Below the pieces are notes generated by a model that searched no databases, was not told where the DNA came from, and saw nothing but the letters and a program-made list of their open reading frames with translations. From positions 1,178,001-1,242,000 of the forward strand of contig NZ_OX443569.1 in assembly GCF_947539375.1 (NCBI RefSeq): 64,000 nt of DNA. Reading direction: 5' to 3'. Position 1 is the stretch's first letter; the number at the start of each line of letters is the position of its first letter. A program made the translations under genes and the position numbers. Of this stretch, positions 8,115-17,261 are shown piece by piece. This DNA comes from Lactobacillus isalae. GTDB lineage: Bacteria > Bacillota > Bacilli > Lactobacillales > Lactobacillaceae.

Positions 8115-9683
8115 TTACAATCTTGATGTTAATTCTACGTCTGGATATTTATCCTTAAACCATCTTTCGGCAAATGCATTTTCAAACAAGAACAATGGCT
8201 CGCCTTCTCTATCCTTCACTAACAAGTTACGAGACGATGACATCTTAGGATCCAATTGATCAGGATTAATCCAGCGTGCAACACGATTTCCTAAAGTATG
8301 AAGCTCAACTTCCGAATTATATTCATTCTTCATTCTGAAAGAAAAGACTTCAAACTGCAATTGACCAACTGCACCAAGAATATAATCATCAGTTGCATAG
8401 CCTCGATAAAGTTGAATTGCACCTTCTTGAACTAGCTGATTCATCCCTTTATGGAACGACTTCTGCTTCATAACGTTTTTAGCAGTTACACGCATGAAAA
8501 TTTCTGGTGTAAATTGTGGCAAAGCCGGATAGACAATTTTCTTCTTACCAGCGTAAATTGAGTCTCCAATTTGGAAGTTTCCTGTATCATATAGCCCAAC
8601 AATATCACCGGCTACAGCATCAGACACCTGAACTCGTTCACTAGACATAAACTCAGTTGCATTATTTAATCTAACTGGTTTTCCAGTTCTAGCTAAAGTT
8701 ACATCAATCCCCTTCTTAAATTCTCCACTACCAATTCTTACAAACGCAATTCGGTCGCGGTGGTTGGGATTCATATTAGCTTGAATCTTAAAGACAAAGC
8801 CAGAGAATTCTGGATCATCAGCAGCCAATTTTTCATCATCATTAACAGTATGCTCTTGTGGAGCTGGTGCCAAATTAACAAAACTATCTAAGAAAGTTTC
8901 AACACCGAAATTAGTCAAAGCGGAGCCAAAGAAGACTGGTGTTTGATCTCCTTTGAGAATTTTTTCTTTATCAAAAGTATTTCCAGCTTCTTTTAACAAG
9001 TCAATATCATCTAATGTTGATTGATATAAACTATCTTGGGCCAAAGGTTCTTTCTCTGATAACTTACCATTTTCATCTAATGGTAAATAGCGGTCATCAT
9101 CATCTTTTCGATAAAGCTCAACACGATTATTAGCAATATCGTACAAACCTTTCAATTGCTTACCCATTCCAATTGGCCAGTTCATTGCCACGCCTTCAAT
9201 ACCTAGCAAATCTTCCAATTCAGCAATTAGGTCTAAAGGTTCGCGACCATCACGATCCAACTTGTTCATGAAAGTAAAAATCGGAATACCACGTTTTTTA
9301 ACAACCTTAAATAATTTCTTGGTCTGAGGTTCGATACCCTTAGCAGAATCAATAACCATCACTGCAGCGTCTACTGCCATTAAAGTACGGTAAGTATCTT
9401 CAGAAAAGTCTTGGTGTCCTGGCGTATCAAGGATATTGATTCTCTTACCTTGATATTCAAACTGCATTACTGAACTAGTAACAGAAATACCACGCTTTTT
9501 TTCAATTGCCATCCAGTCACTAGTTGCATAATGCCCACTTTTACGTGCTTTAACTGTACCTGCACTTCTAATTACTCCACCAAAAAGGAGCATTTGTTCA
9601 GTAATCGTTGTCTTACCCGCATCAGGGTGAGAAATAATCGCAAATGTGCGTCTTTTTTTCACTTCATCCGTTAACTTTGTCAT
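8115..9683 (-). CDS. prfC: Peptide chain release factor 3
   Basis: Translational GTPase that recycles RF1/RF2 from the ribosome. G1 HPDAGKTT (about 19-26), switch region [11 protein letters not shown]3 [14 protein letters not shown] and G4 [10 protein letters not shown] are all present, with the RF3-specific spacing. Length of 522 residues is typical. Its ATG overlaps the stop of the upstream CBS-domain gene by one base (TAATG). Confidence 0.97.
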   Translation of the reverse strand: MTKLTDEVKKRRTFAIISHPDAGKTTITEQMLLFGGVIRSAGTVKARKSGHYATSDWMAIEKKRGISVTSSVMQFEYQGKRINILDTPGHQDFSEDTYRTLMAVDAAVMVIDSAKGIEPQTKKLFKVVKKRGIPIFTFMNKLDRDGREPLDLIAELEDLLGIEGVAMNWPIGMGKQLKGLYDIANNRVELYRKDDDDRYLPLDENGKLSEKEPLAQDSLYQSTLDDIDLLKEAGNTFDKEKILKGDQTPVFFGSALTNFGVETFLDSFVNLAPAPQEHTVNDDEKLAADDPEFSGFVFKIQANMNPNHRDRIAFVRIGSGEFKKGIDVTLARTGKPVRLNNATEFMSSERVQVSDAVAGDIVGLYDTGNFQIGDSIYAGKKKIVYPALPQFTPEIFMRVTAKNVMKQKSFHKGMNQLVQEGAIQLYRGYATDDYILGAVGQLQFEVFSFRMKNEYNSEVELHTLGNRVARWINPDQLDPKMSSSRNLLVKDREGEPLFLFENAFAERWFKDKYPDVELTSRL

Positions 9684-10549
9684 TAATCTTTAACTTCTTC
9701 CTTTTCTTGTTTTTCTGGAATTGTAAGCAAGAGAGTTAATAAGCGTGAGCCCTTCATCCTTCTAGTTGTCAAAACCATCCCATTATCGAGCTTGACACTT
9801 AACTTTTCTCCTTTAGCTGGAATTAAGCCTAATTTCGTAATTACATAGCCCGCAACAGTATCTACATTTTCCATTGCTAGGTCAGTTCCAAACTCTTCAT
9901 TAAAATCAGCTAAGGGCATTTTACCGTAAATTACATATTCTCTTGGACCAATTTTTGAAAATAGAACCTCAGCTTTATCAACTTCGTCGTCAATATCACC
10001 AACAATCTCTTCAATTAAATCTTCAATTGTCGCTAATCCCACAACACCGCCATATTCATCAGTTAAAATAGCAAGTTGTCTCTGTGTTTCTTGCATTTCA
10101 ACTAATAATTCACCTAATTCAATAGTTTCAGGTGCAAATAATGGCTTAAACATTACTTGATCATAATCTAGCTTATCAAAACCAAACTTATGAGCCTTTC
10201 GTAAAACTGTTCTAATATGAATAACACCAACGATTTTATCCTTATCACCATCATAAACCGGTACTCTTGAATAAGGCTCCTTCAAAATCCTATCTAGATT
10301 TTCTTGAAAGTCATCATTAATATCAACCATAAAGGCATCTGTTCTAGGCACCATTACTTCACGTGCCATTTTTTCCTCGAACTCTAGAATACCTTCCATC
10401 ATCGAAAATTCACGATCGCTAATTTCTTGTTGCTCATGCAATTTATTTAGAATCTTGTTTAGCTTGCGTTGACCGTCAATATCTTCATCACCGCGAAATT
10501 TAGCTCTTAATTTGCTAAATATATCCCCAGCACCGGGATCACTACTCAT
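9683..10549 (-). CDS. CBS-pair / CorC-HlyC domain protein without membrane domain
   Basis: Belongs to the hemolysin C / CorC family, linked to ion (Mg2+ or Co2+) homeostasis. Two CBS repeats span about residues 60-190: [31 protein letters not shown], then [30 protein letters not shown]. The C-terminal CorC_HlyC domain is at about 200-275 ([17 protein letters not shown]). There is no N-terminal DUF21 membrane region, so it is a short soluble member (288 residues). It is coupled to prfC by a one-base overlap. The exact role is not established for this subtype. Confidence 0.85.
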   Translation of the reverse strand: MSSDPGAGDIFSKLRAKFRGDEDIDGQRKLNKILNKLHEQQEISDREFSMMEGILEFEEKMAREVMVPRTDAFMVDINDDFQENLDRILKEPYSRVPVYDGDKDKIVGVIHIRTVLRKAHKFGFDKLDYDQVMFKPLFAPETIELGELLVEMQETQRQLAILTDEYGGVVGLATIEDLIEEIVGDIDDEVDKAEVLFSKIGPREYVIYGKMPLADFNEEFGTDLAMENVDTVAGYVITKLGLIPAKGEKLSVKLDNGMVLTTRRMKGSRLLTLLLTIPEKQEKEEVKD

Positions 10550-10663
10550 CTTTAATTCTCTCTTTCTATCATTATCTTAATCCCTGTTTTTATCACAATT
10601 ATCGGTAATTATATCACATGCGAATCTATGATAAAATAAGGAACAAGAAATGGGGTCATATAG

Positions 10664-11125
10664 ATGAAAAAACAAAACATCTACTTAGTATTTACTTTTT
10701 TATTGCTAATTCCGTATCTTTGCAGCTTAACCTTAATTGGGATTTGCTACAACGCTTTAGTTAGACATTCTAGTGATGTCTTCCGGAGTTTCATTGGTGC
10801 TTTAGTTGGAACAATCATTATGTTCGCAATTAAAGCGACTATTCAGCGACCACTTGATTTAGTATCCGATGAAGTACCAGATAATTTTTTTAAGCAAATT
10901 CTGCGTTTTTACAGTATTCGAAGACGTAAATTACTCCTTATTTGCAATTGCTTAGTTGATTTCGCACTTTGCTGGCTTGCCATGGACTTAGTAAGAAGAT
11001 TTTTCTCTTTGTCCTTCATTATTGGAAACTCCGTTGGCATTGTCTTATTAATCATGTTAATTTCAACCTGTATTGGTGCTTACATCGAATATGATAATCT
11101 TTCTATTGACCCCAAGCAGAAGTAA
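10664..11125 (+). CDS. Hypothetical membrane protein, four predicted helices
   Basis: Not recognised. The 153 residues show four hydrophobic segments at about 8-28, 42-58, 87-105 and 115-137, with a basic loop FYSIRRRKLLL between the second and third. GGGG lies about 12 bases before the ATG, and a -10-like TATGAT lies at 10627-10632. It is divergent from the CBS gene. Its TAA abuts directly the TAA of the convergent gene, with no spacer and no terminator visible. Confidence 0.75.
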   Translation: MKKQNIYLVFTFLLLIPYLCSLTLIGICYNALVRHSSDVFRSFIGALVGTIIMFAIKATIQRPLDLVSDEVPDNFFKQILRFYSIRRRKLLLICNCLVDFALCWLAMDLVRRFFSLSFIIGNSVGIVLLIMLISTCIGAYIEYDNLSIDPKQK

Positions 11126-11623
11126 TTACTTAGAATCACCTTCAGAACTGGCATCCAGATATAAGATCTGTGCCAGTTCTTTTGTTTCTAAATTTAATTT
11201 TGTTAAAACATAAGGCTTTTCGCTGTCACCTAGATTTTCATACATTGTAATTCCGTCTTTTGATAACTTATCTAAAAAAGTAGGAATCACAAAATTTAGA
11301 GGTTGACTAAAGAATGCCAAGTTACTGTTTGGAGTATCAATTTCAGCAATTTCAGAAGCAGGTAATTCAAACTTATTTAATCCAGCAACAGGCATTTGCT
11401 TATCATCAGCTAAAACGCCATACCAAAACATAAAGTTTTCTGGACCAAATACAACTAAACTTGCTCGTTCATTTTCATAACCGTTATCTTTAATAAACTC
11501 TTGAAAGACAGGATCACTTTCCATTTCTTGAATAGCAGCTGTATAAGTTTTATTTTCATCAATTTGATTTGGCATAAAAACCTTACCAATAAAATTATGT
11601 GCCGAGTATTTTTCTTTCTTCAT
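11126..11623 (-). CDS. Conserved hypothetical protein (165 residues)
   Basis: Not recognised with certainty. It is a soluble, acidic protein with no membrane segment; the segment [18 protein letters not shown] and a generally SseB-like alternation of strands suggest a ligand or protein-binding fold, but this is a guess. GGGGAGAG sits right before the ATG. The start lies 29 bases inside the upstream DUF402 gene, so the two are probably co-translated and may share a physiological role. Confidence 0.7.
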   Translation of the reverse strand: MKKEKYSAHNFIGKVFMPNQIDENKTYTAAIQEMESDPVFQEFIKDNGYENERASLVVFGPENFMFWYGVLADDKQMPVAGLNKFELPASEIAEIDTPNSNLAFFSQPLNFVIPTFLDKLSKDGITMYENLGDSEKPYVLTKLNLETKELAQILYLDASSEGDSK

Positions 11624-12185
11624 TTTCTCTCCCCTTAAAAAAGCTCCGATCTAAATCAGGACGCAATTGGTTATAGCGTTCATACCAAATTTGCGCAAAT
11701 TTCTTTGCAAATGGGCCCTTCTTTTGATCGATCCAATCTAATAATTCAAAACTAGTACTACGCAAAATACTATCAATCTCTTCGCTATAATGCCAGCGCT
11801 TTTTGTTCATGGCATACTCATCTGCATCAAGCAATCTTTTTTCTCCATCTGGAAAGACTTTGATGTCTAGATCATAGTCAATATATTTTAAAGCCTCACG
11901 ATCTAAAATAAATGGACTAGCCAAATTGGCGTAGTATGCAACACCATCAGGTCTGAGCATTGCAATCACATTAAACCAAAGTTTACGATGAAAATAAACA
12001 ATTGCTGGTTCACGACTAATCCACTTTCGACCATCTTCTTCAGTAATCAAAGTCCGATCGTTGACGCCGATAATAATATTTTGCTCTGTCTTAACTACCA
12101 TAGTGTCACGCCAATTTCTATGCAACGTGCCATTATGTTTATAACTTTGTATTGCGATATAATCGCCTTCACGAGGCATTTCCAT
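11595..12185 (-). CDS. DUF402 family nucleoside tri-/diphosphatase
   Basis: Members of this family (Ntdp, the Staphylococcus aureus SAV1853 type) hydrolyse nucleoside tri- and diphosphates in a metal-dependent way. Family features seen: [20 protein letters not shown] at the N-terminus, then the acidic [22 protein letters not shown] core that would bind metal. I start at ATG 12183-12185 because GAGGAGG lies 7 bases before it; the in-frame ATG at 12209 has no ribosome binding site. About 196 residues. It overlaps the downstream 165-residue gene and follows recX. Confidence 0.85.
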   Translation of the reverse strand: MEMPREGDYIAIQSYKHNGTLHRNWRDTMVVKTEQNIIIGVNDRTLITEEDGRKWISREPAIVYFHRKLWFNVIAMLRPDGVAYYANLASPFILDREALKYIDYDLDIKVFPDGEKRLLDADEYAMNKKRWHYSEEIDSILRSTSFELLDWIDQKKGPFAKKFAQIWYERYNQLRPDLDRSFFKGRENEERKILGT

Positions 12186-12221
12186 AATGTGCGCCTCCTC
12201 ACTAAACATTATACCAGCAAA

Positions 12222-13037
12222 TTAATATTCATCTATTTCTTCTAGATTGACTAATTCACCACTTAAAAAGCTGTCAATCTCACTACCTGAAAATCCATGT
12301 TGAAATAGATATCTCTTAACTTTTTGCTTTCTTTTAAAATCGTCATCTCTCCGATAACGACGCCAAGCCTTAATTCCTTGTTTTTCTAAAGCTTCTAGTT
12401 GCTCATCATCATCGTGCTCTAAATTTAGATGTTCAACTACTAATTCGCCTAGATCTTGGTCAAAACCATGCGTCTGAAGTTTAGTCAAAGCCTTCTGCTT
12501 AATTTCTTTATATGATAATTTACCTACTTGATGAACTAGCGAATGTACTAAACGAACACCAGCATCGATCCATTCTTCATCCCCAGTTTCATAAAGAGAA
12601 TCTTGAATAATATCTGGAGCCACACCTTTTTGCTTCAATTTTCTGCTAATTGATCTTGGTCCATCTTTTCCAACTCGAAGATTATTTTTAATAAATAAGC
12701 GTGCAAAATTATTATCATTCAGATAATTCAAATCCATTAGATTCTCAATAGCAGCTTGACTAGCTTCTTGACTAATCTCATGCTTATTCAAATGCTCTAA
12801 AACTTCATAAATGCTACGTGGCTGATAACTTAAATAAGACATAGCTAGCTGAATGGCATGACTATCTGCTTCAGCTTTTTTTATCTCTTCAATGTCTTCC
12901 TCGCTTAATTCTGTTCCTTTTAATAATCTTCTTTCAGCTAATGTTCTCTCACTTACGCTAAAAGCATACTCATTATCGATAAAAATATTGTATCGACCTT
13001 TACGCTTTTGCGTACTAATTTTAGTAATAATCGGCAT
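12222..13037 (-). CDS. recX: Regulatory protein RecX
   Basis: Modulator that caps or inhibits RecA filaments. Three-helix RecX repeats are visible: the RSIYEVLEHLNKHEIS segment, LNDNNFARLFIKNNLRVGKDGPRSISRKLKQKG and a C-terminal RRDDDFKRKQKVKRYLFQHG. About 271 residues, in the range of long Gram-positive RecX. I use ATG 13035-13037 because GAAGG lies 7 bases before it; the alternative GTG six bases upstream is too close to that site. It is divergent from the rRNA methyltransferase gene. Confidence 0.93.
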   Translation of the reverse strand: MPIITKISTQKRKGRYNIFIDNEYAFSVSERTLAERRLLKGTELSEEDIEEIKKAEADSHAIQLAMSYLSYQPRSIYEVLEHLNKHEISQEASQAAIENLMDLNYLNDNNFARLFIKNNLRVGKDGPRSISRKLKQKGVAPDIIQDSLYETGDEEWIDAGVRLVHSLVHQVGKLSYKEIKQKALTKLQTHGFDQDLGELVVEHLNLEHDDDEQLEALEKQGIKAWRRYRRDDDFKRKQKVKRYLFQHGFSGSEIDSFLSGELVNLEEIDEY

Positions 13038-13165
13038 TGCCACACCTTCTTCATTTTTTAGTTTCTTCTATATTATAATAAATTAAATACTTGTATCACT
13101 TGAAAATAACGCTTATGCTTATTGTGACACTTTTTTCATGAATCAATCGAAATGAGGGCCTTATT

Positions 13166-14545
13166 TTGACAAAATTTACTAAAAATAAACAAGAAAAAGA
13201 CATTATCATTACCATCAAGCGCTTAGGTATTAATGGTGAGGGTATTGGATATTATAAAAAGAAAATCATTTTTATTCCTGGTGCTCTTCCAAATGAAGTC
13301 GTTGTAGCTAAAATAGTCAATCATCACCCACACTACTTAGAAGGTGAATTAGTTCGAATTAAAGAAAAATCTCCTGATAGAATTGCATTCCCTAAGGGAG
13401 TTGATCCAGCAGTTGGCGGATTAGAATTAGCTCATCTTTCTTATCCAAAGCAACTTGAGTTTAAACAACACTTAATTTTAGAATCACTTAGAAAATATCA
13501 TCCAAGAGACTACATTAAATATAAAGTTAAAAAGACTATTCCAGCACCAAATGACTGGCACTATCGTAATAAAGCTCAGTATCAAATTGAATTTAATAAG
13601 GGTAAAAGTAAACTTGGCCTTTATGCTCCTAACTCACGTCGCTTGATCGATTTACCTGAGATGCCTACTCAAACAAAAGAAACGCAAAAAACTGAACGTG
13701 AAATCAAGAAATTAATTGATAAACTTCACATTCGTATTGCTGACTTTAGACGTCATAATGATGGAATTAAAACTGTTGTTGTCCGTCAAAGCAATGCTAC
13801 TGGTGAAATTCAAGTGACTCTAATTACAATTGGTAAAAAGATTAAAGATCTCAAATTACTTGCTAGCCACATTATGAAGCTTCCTAATGTAGTTTCTGTC
13901 TTTCAAAATGAAACCCAATGGCAAAATCCTCAAGTATGGGGCAACAAGACTATTAAATTATTCGGAAAATCACACATTACTGAAGAAATATTAGGTAAAA
14001 AATTCAAACTTTCACCTCGTGCCTTCTTCCAGCTTAATCCTGAACAAACTAGCACGCTTTATTCAGAAGCACTTAAGTATCTCGATTTAACGCCTGATCA
14101 AACTTTAATTGATGCTTATGCTGGCGTTGGTACATTAGGAATATTAGCTAGTGACCAAGTAAGGCAAGTGATTGGAATTGAATCTATTCCTGAAGCCGTA
14201 ATTGACGCACAAGAAAATTGTCGCTTAAATCATGTTAGAAACGCAGAATACGTTCAAGGAAATGTTGAAAAGCTACTTCCTGAATTAAAAAATCAAGGCG
14301 TTCCAATTAATGCTTTAATTGTCGATCCACCAAGAACAGGATTAAGTAAAAAATTGATCAAAACTTTACTAGAAGTTAAACCTGAAACTTTTGTGTATGT
14401 TTCATGTAACCCAGCCACTCTTGCAAAAGATCTAGTTTTGTTAAGCGAAGCTTACGATGTTCGCGTTATCCAACCAGTTGATATGATGCCTCAAACTCCG
14501 CGTTGGGAAGGTGTCACAAAATTAGTTTTAAGAAAAAATAAGTAA
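13166..14545 (+). CDS. rlmD: 23S rRNA (uracil-C5)-methyltransferase, RlmD/RlmCD type, lacking Fe-S cysteines
   Basis: SAM-dependent RNA methyltransferase. A TRAM domain occupies about residues 10-68; the SAM motif DAYAGVG is at 316-322, DPPRTGL at 387-393 and the catalytic Cys414 in VSCNPATLAKDL. The usual Fe-S ligands (C-x5-C-x2-C near residue 80 and a fourth Cys before the catalytic domain) are absent: the aligned stretch reads PKGVDPAVGGLEL and the later site reads LPEMPTQ. The start is TTG with GAGGG upstream. Length of 459 residues is normal. Modified position (m5U747 and/or m5U1939) cannot be told from sequence. Confidence 0.92.
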   Translation: MTKFTKNKQEKDIIITIKRLGINGEGIGYYKKKIIFIPGALPNEVVVAKIVNHHPHYLEGELVRIKEKSPDRIAFPKGVDPAVGGLELAHLSYPKQLEFKQHLILESLRKYHPRDYIKYKVKKTIPAPNDWHYRNKAQYQIEFNKGKSKLGLYAPNSRRLIDLPEMPTQTKETQKTEREIKKLIDKLHIRIADFRRHNDGIKTVVVRQSNATGEIQVTLITIGKKIKDLKLLASHIMKLPNVVSVFQNETQWQNPQVWGNKTIKLFGKSHITEEILGKKFKLSPRAFFQLNPEQTSTLYSEALKYLDLTPDQTLIDAYAGVGTLGILASDQVRQVIGIESIPEAVIDAQENCRLNHVRNAEYVQGNVEKLLPELKNQGVPINALIVDPPRTGLSKKLIKTLLEVKPETFVYVSCNPATLAKDLVLLSEAYDVRVIQPVDMMPQTPRWEGVTKLVLRKNK

Positions 14546-14567
14546 GTAACATATTAATCTGATTTTC

Positions 14568-14591
14568 AGCAGTCCAAGCGACTGCTTTTTT
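14568..14591 (+). terminator. Terminator after rlmD
   Basis: Stem AGCAGTC / GACTGCT followed by TTTTT, 23 bases after the stop. Confidence 0.8.
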
Positions 14592-14597
14592 ACATAC

Positions 14598-14636
14598 AAA
14601 AAAGGTTGTAGACTGCCTAGACTACAACCTTTTTTC
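14598..14636. terminator. Bidirectional terminator between rlmD and the mevalonate operon
   Basis: Perfect 14-bp stem AAAAAAGGTTGTAG / CTACAACCTTTTTT with a 10-base loop. It can end both rlmD transcripts and the minus-strand mva operon, although it is 226 bases from the mvaS stop. Confidence 0.88.
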
Positions 14637-14861
14637 AAGTGGATGAGGTAAATACTATCTAGCGCCATAACATCAGTATCTGGGTTCAATATTATGACTT
14701 GATCAACATCACTTGTTTGCATCTGTATTGAATAACGACTATTTGATCTTACTAAGAGAATCTTGTCTTTAAAACACTACAATCTGGAGATAAAAACTTT
14801 TTACAATATTATTCTACCTCTCCACATGTCTTATTATAACAACTATGTAAGCGAATACAAG

Positions 14862-16025
14862 CTATTTAACTCGATATTGACGAATATCATCACGAACTCC
14901 GGCAAAATAATATCTACCCTTTTCTTCATCACTAGTGAGTTCAATATTATTTTCAGGATCCTCTAAACTTGCAGAAAATATTTCTTCGTATTCAGCAACA
15001 GTTAATTTCTTCCGCTCATCTAGTAACGCTTCATCAGCTTTCTTATCCAGCTCATTTTCATATCCTTCAACCACGTTTGCAGAATAAAATTCAGCCATGG
15101 CACCTGAACCATAAGAAAATAGCCCCACTAAATCGCCAGCCTTTAAGCCACCATTTTCAAGTAAACTAAGCAAACTTAAATATAACGAACCAGTATAAAT
15201 ATTACCTACATTAGCATTTAATTCTTTAGCAGCAGTAAAACTATCCATCAAGCGTGCATTAGTTTCTTCATCTACTCCTTCAACCGCTAATCGATTTGCC
15301 TTCAAGCCCATTTTAGTGAAAGGTAAATGATAAACAATCGCTGCAAAGTCTTTTGTTTCTAGTTTCTTCTGTTTTTTATAATCAGAAAAAGTATGTTTGA
15401 AAAAGTCTAGATAAACCTGAGTTGAGTACTTTCCATCTACCTTAGCTGTTTTAGAATAGTTTGGACGCCAGAAATCATTAATATCCTCACTATAAGCACT
15501 ATGTCCTTCATTAAGCTCTAAAATTTTAGGATCGCTAGAAATTAATAAACTGACACTTCCTGCTCCTTGAGTAACTTCACCAGCAGTATTAATTCCATAA
15601 CGGGCAATATCACTTCCAATTACAATTGCAGTTTGATCGGGATGTAATCGAACAAAGTCTTGAGCAATCATCAGACCAGCGGTCAAGCCAAAACATGCTT
15701 CTTTAACCTCAAAAGTTCTAACGGTTGGATCAAGTTTTAAGGCTGATTTTACAAATAATGACCCTGATTTAGATTGATCAACACTACTTTCAGTACCGAA
15801 AATCAACAGTCCAACCTTTGATTTATCAATTTTATCTAAGTAACGCAAAGTAGCATTAATTCCCATCGAAACTGCATCTTGCGTTGAATCAGCCACGCTC
15901 ATTTTCTTCTGTCCAATTCCAATCAAAAACTTATTTGGATCTTGATTTCTAGCATGAGCTAAATCTACCATATCCACATACTTATTTGGGGTAAAATATC
16001 CAATTTGATCAATTCCAACCTTCAT
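14862..16025 (-). CDS. mvaS: Hydroxymethylglutaryl-CoA synthase
   Basis: Condenses acetyl-CoA with acetoacetyl-CoA in the mevalonate pathway that makes isoprenoids for undecaprenol. The catalytic Cys111 lies in VKEACFGLTAG; other family segments are MKVGIDQIGYFTPNKYVD, GTESSVDQSKSG and GSDIARYG. Length of 387 residues is normal. The ATG follows the mvaA stop with no gap (TAG-ATG), and the ribosome binding site AAAGGA lies inside mvaA, so translation is coupled. Last gene of thl-mvaA-mvaS. Confidence 0.97.
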   Translation of the reverse strand: MKVGIDQIGYFTPNKYVDMVDLAHARNQDPNKFLIGIGQKKMSVADSTQDAVSMGINATLRYLDKIDKSKVGLLIFGTESSVDQSKSGSLFVKSALKLDPTVRTFEVKEACFGLTAGLMIAQDFVRLHPDQTAIVIGSDIARYGINTAGEVTQGAGSVSLLISSDPKILELNEGHSAYSEDINDFWRPNYSKTAKVDGKYSTQVYLDFFKHTFSDYKKQKKLETKDFAAIVYHLPFTKMGLKANRLAVEGVDEETNARLMDSFTAAKELNANVGNIYTGSLYLSLLSLLENGGLKAGDLVGLFSYGSGAMAEFYSANVVEGYENELDKKADEALLDERKKLTVAEYEEIFSASLEDPENNIELTSDEEKGRYYFAGVRDDIRQYRVK

Positions 16026-17261
16026 CTACTTTTTATCCTTTCTTATTTCTTTTAAAAATTTCATAGCAGCTTCTTGAGTATATTGCTTACTTTGCTGGAG
16101 CTTTTCTAAAACTTCTGCCTTTTCATCTTCAGTGGCATTTAAAGTTGCTACTAAGTTTCTAGCTTGCAACTTCATATGTCCAGCTTGAATGCCTTTAGTT
16201 GATATTGCTAAGAGAGCTGAAAAGTTATTGGCCAAACCAGTTGCTGCAATAATTTCTGCTAATTGCTTGGCAGATACATGACCAAGTAAGTTAAAACTTT
16301 GTTGAACATCTTTGCGAGACTTAATCGAGCCACCAACTACGCCAATTGCTAAAGGAATAGTTACAGTTCCGCTTAACTTATCTCCTTCAATATTCCACTT
16401 GCTCAATGATGTGTAGGTGCCATTTTCATTTGCTAAAACAGCAGTTGCTGCTTCAACTCCTCGATAATCATTACCAGTTGCGACTAAGACACTATCAACA
16501 CCATTCATAATTCCTTTATTATTAGTTACTGCACGATATATATCATTTTGACCAATTTCGCTTAAAAGAACTATTTTCTTGGCTATTTCTAATCCACCAA
16601 TACTATCTAGAGCTAAACTTACCTTTGCAGTAGTTAGCTGAGTTGGATAATTGGATAAAATCGCATACAAAGTATGTTTAATATCTACTTGTTTTTCTAA
16701 TTTATTGCCTAAAAACTCTAAGATAGCATTTGTTTTATTAGCACCCATCGCTTCTGCTGGATCAACTAAGACACGAATAAAAACTAAATTTGCTTTTTTT
16801 GAAGCCTCAATTTCACGAACTCCCCCACCATGATTAACTAAACTAGCAAACTTTTGATTAGCTAACTCAACTAACTGTGGAAATTCTTCTCTAAAATTGG
16901 TCAAATCAAAATCATCAGAAACTTCTAAAACGATTTGTCCATAAATACCATTTCTGATACTATTTGCAACTACGCCACCATTTTTATTAAAAATTTTAGC
17001 TGCATGATTAGCTGCTGCTACAACTGAGGGTTCTTCAACGGCCATCGGCACACGATAAGCTTGTTGATTAACAATTAATCTAGGAAGAATTCCCAATGGA
17101 AGTCGAACTTGTCCAATCACATTTTCACTAAGTTTATCTAGCCTATCTAGTGCACCAGAATCAACTTCACTAAGTTCAATTCCTTCATTTTTAAGAAATT
17201 CTCTTCTCTCTTCTGGTAACCACTGATAAAACTTCTTCTTAGATAATTCTTCTGATTTCAT
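16026..17261 (-). CDS. mvaA: Hydroxymethylglutaryl-CoA reductase, degradative-type class II
   Basis: Reduces HMG-CoA to mevalonate. Class II features: RLPLGILPRLIVNQ near the start, ENVIGQ, VDPAEAMGANKTNAI (the MGAN motif), and the DAMGxN-like and GTVTIPLAIGVVGGS regions. I begin at ATG 17259-17261 (MKSEELSKKKFYQWL) because AAGGA lies 7 bases upstream; the open frame extends further back into the thiolase gene, but that part encodes the thiolase in another frame. The two genes overlap by 23 bases. About 411 residues. Confidence 0.96.
   Translation of the reverse strand: MKSEELSKKKFYQWLPEERREFLKNEGIELSEVDSGALDRLDKLSENVIGQVRLPLGILPRLIVNQQAYRVPMAVEEPSVVAAANHAAKIFNKNGGVVANSIRNGIYGQIVLEVSDDFDLTNFREEFPQLVELANQKFASLVNHGGGVREIEASKKANLVFIRVLVDPAEAMGANKTNAILEFLGNKLEKQVDIKHTLYAILSNYPTQLTTAKVSLALDSIGGLEIAKKIVLLSEIGQNDIYRAVTNNKGIMNGVDSVLVATGNDYRGVEAATAVLANENGTYTSLSKWNIEGDKLSGTVTIPLAIGVVGGSIKSRKDVQQSFNLLGHVSAKQLAEIIAATGLANNFSALLAISTKGIQAGHMKLQARNLVATLNATEDEKAEVLEKLQQSKQYTQEAAMKFLKEIRKDKK

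Larger units (their letters stand above)
14546..14861. other. Intergenic region of 316 bases between rlmD and mvaS
   Basis: Holds two terminator-like hairpins near the rlmD end and, on the minus strand, an open stretch (about 14636-14776) whose translation looks protein-like (for example SDVDQVIILNPDTDVMALD) but runs straight into the second hairpin. It may be a remnant of a lost gene. I see no other element. Confidence 0.5.

Noticed and set aside
11126-11623. SseB-family name for the 165-residue protein
   Set aside because: Only a vague resemblance; no clear signature seen, so it is left as hypothetical.
14763-14966. Plus-strand open frame at the mvaS end
   Set aside because: It overlaps the mvaS 3' end antisense, has no ribosome site and the composition is AT-driven.
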